A stretch of 10,167 nucleotides of DNA from the NCBI GenBank assembly GCA_030613765.1, contig JAUWLI010000081.1, forward strand, positions 1 through 10,167. Reading direction: 5' to 3'. Below the pieces are notes generated by a model, which made no database searches, was not told the DNA's origin, and was given only the letters and a program-made list of their open reading frames with translations. Below, piece after piece: positions 7,119-10,167 of the stretch. This DNA is from Phycisphaerae bacterium (GTDB lineage Bacteria; Planctomycetota; Phycisphaerae; Sedimentisphaerales; SG8-4). The translations under genes were made by a program, and so were the position numbers. Position 1 is the first letter of the stretch. Each line of letters begins with the position of its first letter.

Positions 7119-7312
7119 ATGAAAACAAAACCTGTGACAATGTTTCTCATGATGCTTGGTGGTTGGATCAACAGAGAACAGCAGCACATGATTGAGTATC
7201 TTAGAGAAGAAAACAGCATCCTGCGAGATGAGCTATCGAAGGCAACAGGCAGCAGCGTGTCATTCTGAATGACAGCCAAAGACGAAGACTGGCCATAGTG
7301 GTGGTGGGCAAG
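7119..7312 (+). pseudogene. Decayed integrase-type transposase, N-terminal remnant
   Basis: The frame opened by ATG at 7119 gives 49 residues with MLGGWINREQQ, MIEYLREENSILRDEL, and ends at TGA 7266-7268. The reading then continues in another frame from about 7256 as RVILNDSQRRRLA and breaks at TAG 7313. Together these match, from memory, the start of the integrase-core transposases widespread in Planctomycetota, Acidobacteriota and Verrucomicrobiota (pattern GGWLNRQQQ-VI-YL-EENRVLREQL, then DDQRRRLA-K-K-LG). The helix-turn-helix and DDE catalytic core that should follow are absent, since the LRR gene ends at 7371. It is therefore frameshifted and truncated. Confidence 0.65.
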
Positions 7313-7370
7313 TAGGATATAGTCATCAACGGAAAAAATGGGTAACGGCGTGGGGCATTATAGACCGCAA

Positions 7371-8786
7371 TCATCGAGTCTTTCCAAGAGAATCCGGAGG
7401 AGGGTAAACTTGACGGCCATCAACAAGAATCGTTCGAAGCGATGCCATTTTTTTGAGTTTCTCAAGTCCATCTTGTGAAACGGAAGTCTTGCTCAATCTT
7501 ATCCGTTCCAATTTATTTAGACTCAATAAATGTTCCAGTCCCTGGTCAGTTATGTTTGTTTTCTCGATGGAAAGGGATTTCAGGTTTCCAAGTGCTCTCA
7601 GAGAGGACGATCCAACATCGCTAATCTTTGTTCCGTCGAGAAAAAGCCATTCCAACCCGCTTAGATGAACTAAATATTTAATTCCCTTATCTGTAATGTT
7701 TGTATCGTTAAGGCACAACCATTGTAATTCGGTTAAAGTAGTGAAATGAACAAGTCCAGCATCAGTGATCTTAGTGCCCTGTAGATCCAGAGTTCGTAAA
7801 TGCTGAAATCTGGAGATGAGCTTTATGCTCTTGTCTGTAATTCGGGATTTACCTACCTGTAGATCCGTCAAGTTCACCATGTGCTCGAAATTCTCAAAGC
7901 CTGAATCGGTGATTGGAGACTGGAAGAAACGCAGCACCCGAAGGTTTTTTAGATTACGTAGATGTACTATTCCTTCATCAGATATGTGAGGATTAAAGTC
8001 TAACCACAATTCCTGTAGATTCATCAGTTCAGACAAGTGCGTCAGTCCTGTTATGCCTTTCAGCCCAGCAGCAGTCTCTAAATCTTCATTTGTGGCATCT
8101 TGCCTAAGTCTTAGAGTATCTCCAAGCCTGCACACTCTTCCCTCACAATAGAAGATGTGTTTATTACCGGGAGAATCGGGCTTTTCGGGAATCAGTGTTT
8201 CCACTACATTCCCTTTCAAGATATTCATGTCTAACATGGCATTAAGAATTCTGAGATGTTTCGTTGCCTCTTGCTCGTTCCAACGACTTCCCCAAGTCCA
8301 ACTTCGCTTTCGCAGAAAGAAGTAGTGATGGAAAAAGTACTCATGAGCACCCCCCATATATTGTTTTCCATCGACAAGATCCAATGGAGTCGTCTTCGAT
8401 AGGAACTCTTGCACATCTTCGGTAACCATACGAATATATTTCTCGTCTTCAGTTGCATAGATCAATCCTGCCAGAGCCGCCCTGTTGACCCACGGATTTT
8501 TGCTTTGAAGAAAGGGGGTGGTTCTGGAAACATCTTTTCTTTTGAGTATTGGTGCGATTTGTAGGAGCAATTCGCGTTGCCTTACCCCAGTATCCTCTTC
8601 TTCGAGTTCCAAAAGGATTTGTTCTGCGAGGATTTCCCTGGCTTGTTCTTCATTTTTGGCCGGAATGAAAGATTGATTATGAGCAGGAACAACAACTTCG
8701 ATATAAAGCTTATCCTTCTGTCTGAATCTTCTACGGAGAACGAGAATGCAGTGGTTAGCCTCGGATATCAAAACATCCTCAACCAT
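7371..8786 (-). CDS. Leucine-rich-repeat protein with HEAT-like N-terminal region
   Basis: A 471-residue protein. Residues 243-455 form about eight 24-residue leucine-rich repeats of the type L-x-x-L-x-L-x-x-T-x-I-T-D-x-G-L, e.g. LRTLDLQGTKITDAGL and LEWLFLDGTKISDVG. This is the cysteine-containing/RNase-inhibitor-like style common in planctomycete proteomes and generally used for protein binding. Residues about 60-135 are helical with HEAT-like character (NPWVNRAALAGLI). Residues 1-35 are basic and strand-rich (HCILVLRRRFRQKDKLYIEVVV). No signal peptide or membrane segment is visible, so it is probably cytoplasmic as annotated. ATG at 8786 is the first usable start after an in-frame TGA, but no Shine-Dalgarno precedes it; a stable hairpin lies 28 nt upstream. 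Loss of an original N-terminus, with its export signal, cannot be excluded. Binding partner unknown. Confidence 0.88.
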   Translation of the reverse strand: MVEDVLISEANHCILVLRRRFRQKDKLYIEVVVPAHNQSFIPAKNEEQAREILAEQILLELEEEDTGVRQRELLLQIAPILKRKDVSRTTPFLQSKNPWVNRAALAGLIYATEDEKYIRMVTEDVQEFLSKTTPLDLVDGKQYMGGAHEYFFHHYFFLRKRSWTWGSRWNEQEATKHLRILNAMLDMNILKGNVVETLIPEKPDSPGNKHIFYCEGRVCRLGDTLRLRQDATNEDLETAAGLKGITGLTHLSELMNLQELWLDFNPHISDEGIVHLRNLKNLRVLRFFQSPITDSGFENFEHMVNLTDLQVGKSRITDKSIKLISRFQHLRTLDLQGTKITDAGLVHFTTLTELQWLCLNDTNITDKGIKYLVHLSGLEWLFLDGTKISDVGSSSLRALGNLKSLSIEKTNITDQGLEHLLSLNKLERIRLSKTSVSQDGLEKLKKMASLRTILVDGRQVYPPPDSLGKTR

Positions 8787-8814
8787 GTTTAGAAATCGGC
8801 CATTGAATCCGAGA

Positions 8815-8843
8815 TTTGCGAAAAATTTTCATTTTTCGGCAAA
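8815..8843 (-). promoter_or_regulatory. Hairpin with GAAA loop upstream of the LRR gene
   Basis: On the minus strand, CGAAAAAT and ATTTTTCG are perfect 8-bp arms (8838-8831 and 8826-8819) around a GAAA loop. Outside them TTTG and CAAA add four pairs beyond one bulged C. The 12-bp structure ends 28 nt before ATG 8786, where no ribosome binding site is visible. Confidence 0.45.
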
Positions 8844-8878
8844 AATTTGATGTTTGATGCCTTCATAATTCGTAACAA

Positions 8879-8897
8879 TTGACATTTTTGGTGTCAA
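8879..8897. promoter_or_regulatory. Perfect inverted repeat TTGACA-N7-TGTCAA
   Basis: TTGACA at 8879-8884 and its exact reverse complement at 8892-8897 flank a 7-bp spacer. The minus-strand TTGACA could serve as a -35 for the LRR gene, with TACGAA 17 nt downstream as a poor -10. The symmetry also suits a dimeric repressor site. It sits about 93 bp upstream of the LRR start. Confidence 0.35.
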
Positions 8898-9231
8898 ACT
8901 GGAGACATGAATTTGTCTAAGAACATTAGCATTCCTATGCTCAGGAAAGGGGAAATTTGCAGGATAAATAAATGTATCTGCCAACTGTGTCAGGGTGAAT
9001 AACGACGCTGAGCACCTCGAGTTTCGTTCCATTCGCCTGTTGAAAAACTAATTCGCATATTTAATACTTTTTGTGATGAGCAAATGCAAAAGAGGGCTGC
9101 AAGTGTGATACTCACAGCCCTTCCGATGTTCTGGCCGGGCCTGCCGCTTGAGCAGAAGCTATGGTAAGCGAGATGAGATTCTGACAAAGCGGGCTGAATT
9201 AAAAGAGAAAACTATTCTTGAAAGAAAAGAG
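8898..9231. other. Divergent intergenic region, no gene seen
   Basis: Short open frames in this stretch show no family resemblance, no ribosome binding site and no shared codon style with the flanking genes. The notable content is the hairpin at 9093-9121. The region separates the minus-strand LRR gene from the plus-strand glycosyltransferase operon. Confidence 0.55.
9085..9121 (-). terminator. Hairpin with T-rich tail, possible intrinsic terminator
   Basis: On the minus strand, AGGGCTG and CAGCCCT form a GC-rich 7-bp stem (9121-9115 with 9099-9093), with a short inner stem possible, followed by CTTTTGCATTT. The tail is only moderately T-rich. No gene upstream on that strand needs it, so it might instead end a small RNA or be an unrelated stem-loop. 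Confidence 0.3.
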
Positions 9232-9237
9232 TATAAT
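9232..9237 (+). promoter_or_regulatory. TATAAT -10 box for the glycosyltransferase operon
   Basis: A perfect TATAAT lies 96 nt before ATG 9333 in AT-rich sequence. No good -35 is found at 16-18 nt upstream, so the promoter may be weak, activated, or not real. Confidence 0.3.
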
Positions 9238-9315
9238 AGTAAAATCTCAATAACAGGAGCTGAAATAATCTCCTAAATCAAAGGCTATTTTGTCTCATTC
9301 TTGCTGAAGACATAC

Positions 9316-9321
9316 AAGGAG
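9316..9321 (+). promoter_or_regulatory. Shine-Dalgarno AAGGAG that sets the glycosyltransferase start
   Basis: AAGGAG overlaps the GTG at 9321, so that GTG cannot be the start. The ATG at 9333, 11 nt downstream, is the sensible one. Confidence 0.65.
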
Positions 9322-9332
9322 TGCAAACTAAA

Positions 9333-10019
9333 ATGATTGTTGCTGGAATGTGTTCCATAACGACAAGGAAGAAATATCTTGAAGAGGCGGTGAAGAGAAT
9401 TCTTCCCCAAGTTGACGTTTTGCACCTGTGCCTAAACGGATACACTATCATGCCGAAATGGACGAGGAATCATCCTAAGCTCGTTCCAGTTTTATCTCCA
9501 GAGAATACGCTGACATCGGCATCGAAACTAATGTGGGTCAATTCTGTTACGAACTGTTATTACGTCTCTCTCGATGACGATATCATTTATCCTATCGATT
9601 ACGTTAGCTATATGGTCGATAAGATTGATAAGTATAAACGGGCAAGCGTAGTGACTGTCCATGGTGGGCGGATCGTAGATAAGAAAAGAAATTGGCCGTC
9701 CTGTTTGCGATGGCATCATTTTGCTAAGCCACTGGAGAGAGATGATCTGGTGGATATCGCCGGAGCAGGAACCTGTGCATTTTTCGTCCACTCTCAAAAG
9801 TTGTCGCTGAAAGCATTTAAGGGTACCCCTATGACCGATCTCCGTTTTGCCTATGCAGTTCGGAGTTGGGGAATGGATTTGATAGCCGTGTCCCGCGAGG
9901 CCCGGTGGCTAAGAGCTGATGATAGATTGTCAGGATACGAAAGCGTCTGGAAGGAGGCAATAGGGAATAAGGAAATCATTGCAGAACGTACAAATTACTT
10001 GAGGGAGCATTTGATATGA
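9333..10019 (+). CDS. GT-A fold glycosyltransferase, family-2-like
   Basis: A 228-residue protein. It opens with the nucleotide-binding strand IVAGMCSITTRKKYLEEAV (2-20), continues with ILPQVDVLHLCLN (23-35), and carries the metal-binding DDD motif at 81-83 in YYVSLDDDIIYP. Residues 106-114 (VVTVHGGRI) and 140-153 (VDIAGAGTCAFFVH) match conserved blocks of small bacterial family-2-type transferases, as does MTDLRFAYAV (167-176), which should help form the acceptor side. No membrane segment, so cytoplasmic, transferring a sugar from a nucleotide donor in cell-surface polysaccharide, O-antigen-like or protein glycan synthesis; donor and acceptor cannot be told. The start is ATG 9333 rather than GTG 9321. 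The stop codon overlaps the next start as ATGA, so the two genes are translationally coupled. Confidence 0.85.
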   Translation: MIVAGMCSITTRKKYLEEAVKRILPQVDVLHLCLNGYTIMPKWTRNHPKLVPVLSPENTLTSASKLMWVNSVTNCYYVSLDDDIIYPIDYVSYMVDKIDKYKRASVVTVHGGRIVDKKRNWPSCLRWHHFAKPLERDDLVDIAGAGTCAFFVHSQKLSLKAFKGTPMTDLRFAYAVRSWGMDLIAVSREARWLRADDRLSGYESVWKEAIGNKEIIAERTNYLREHLI

Positions 10020-10167
10020 ACTGCTGCGTAATTGTATATCACGTTATAGACAACAACGTTTTTGAGACCTGTCTTAGAACGCTTAGGAAAGTTTCAGATT
10101 GTGAGATTGTTGTTTTCACGGACAATGTGCCCCCTGAATTGATGACGAGATGGACACATAATTATGG
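10016..10167 (+). CDS. Second gene of the glycan operon, 5' part only, possibly glycosyltransferase
   Basis: ATG at 10016 overlaps the preceding stop by 4 nt (ATGA), and GAGGGAG at 10001-10007 lies 8 nt upstream, an excellent ribosome binding site. Fifty codons are visible before the edge. They read CCVIVYHVIDNNVFETCLRTL, then KVSDCEIVVFTDN at about 25-37. A beta strand, helix, beta strand ending in TDN fits the N-terminus of a GT-A or nucleotide-sugar-binding protein, and the neighbour supports this, but the catalytic part is outside the window. Confidence 0.7.
   Translation, partial: MNCCVIVYHVIDNNVFETCLRTLRKVSDCEIVVFTDNVPPELMTRWTHNY

Noticed and set aside
8829..9187. Two short minus-strand frames (8829-9032 and 8990-9187) upstream of the LRR gene
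   Set aside because: They overlap one another, show no domains or ribosome binding sites, and cover the inverted repeat and hairpin. I also considered a broken N-terminus of the LRR protein, but the frames do not join it sensibly.
9255..9274. AGGAG and CTCCT as a hairpin in the glycosyltransferase leader
   Set aside because: There are only five pairs with a 10-nt loop, which is expected often by chance.
1..10167. CRISPR arrays, tRNA or rRNA genes, toxin-antitoxin or phage defence systems
   Set aside because: Reading both strands I found no regularly spaced repeats, no cloverleaf-like sequences and no motifs of defence proteins.

Overview
The window looks like chromosome from a Planctomycetota bacterium, probably the Phycisphaerae/Sedimentisphaerales side. 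This is inferred from protein style, not from a marker gene. The main clues are a very large secreted protein opening with a signal peptide and a dockerin-like pair of EF-hand segments ending in A-x-N-W-L, lamin-tail and CotH-kinase modules, an EF-hand-bearing legumain-like peptidase, and a transposase remnant of a type I remember as common in that phylum. Base composition looks moderate, with AT-rich intergenic stretches.

Layout. Positions 1-5403 (minus) hold 1801 uninterrupted codons of one giant modular protein whose 3' end lies outside the window. In order it has a signal peptide, dockerin-like segment, lamin-tail domain 1, beta-sandwich copy A, chitobiase-type module, CotH kinase domain, PA14-like module, beta-sandwich copy B, lamin-tail domains 2 and 3, and the start of a fourth. 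A promoter-like pair and a leader of about 170 nt with several possible RNA structures precede it. Positions 5404-5884 are otherwise non-coding and contain a short motif resembling an IS3-family terminus. Positions 5885-6769 (minus) encode a secreted clan-CD (C13/legumain-like) cysteine peptidase with a C-terminal EF-hand and a good promoter candidate upstream. Positions 6770-7118 are non-coding, with a C-rich tract and a direct-repeat/TATAAT arrangement. Positions 7119-7312 (plus) are a decayed transposase N-terminus. Positions 7371-8786 (minus) encode a leucine-rich-repeat protein. Positions 8787-9332 are a divergent intergenic region with a strong hairpin and a perfect inverted repeat. Positions 9333-10019 (plus) encode a small GT-A glycosyltransferase that overlaps by 4 nt a second gene running off the right edge, so a polysaccharide or glycan operon begins here.

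How the genes may work together: the two predicted exported proteins on the left (CotH/lamin-tail giant and EF-hand peptidase) suggest a cell-surface or extracellular-matrix function needing calcium, while the right edge enters a glycan synthesis cluster. The transposase relic between them suggests that the surroundings were assembled piecewise. I see no CRISPR array, tRNA, rRNA or recognisable defence system. The most novel-looking items are the giant protein's architecture and the riboswitch-like arrangement of its leader, but both rest on reading by eye.
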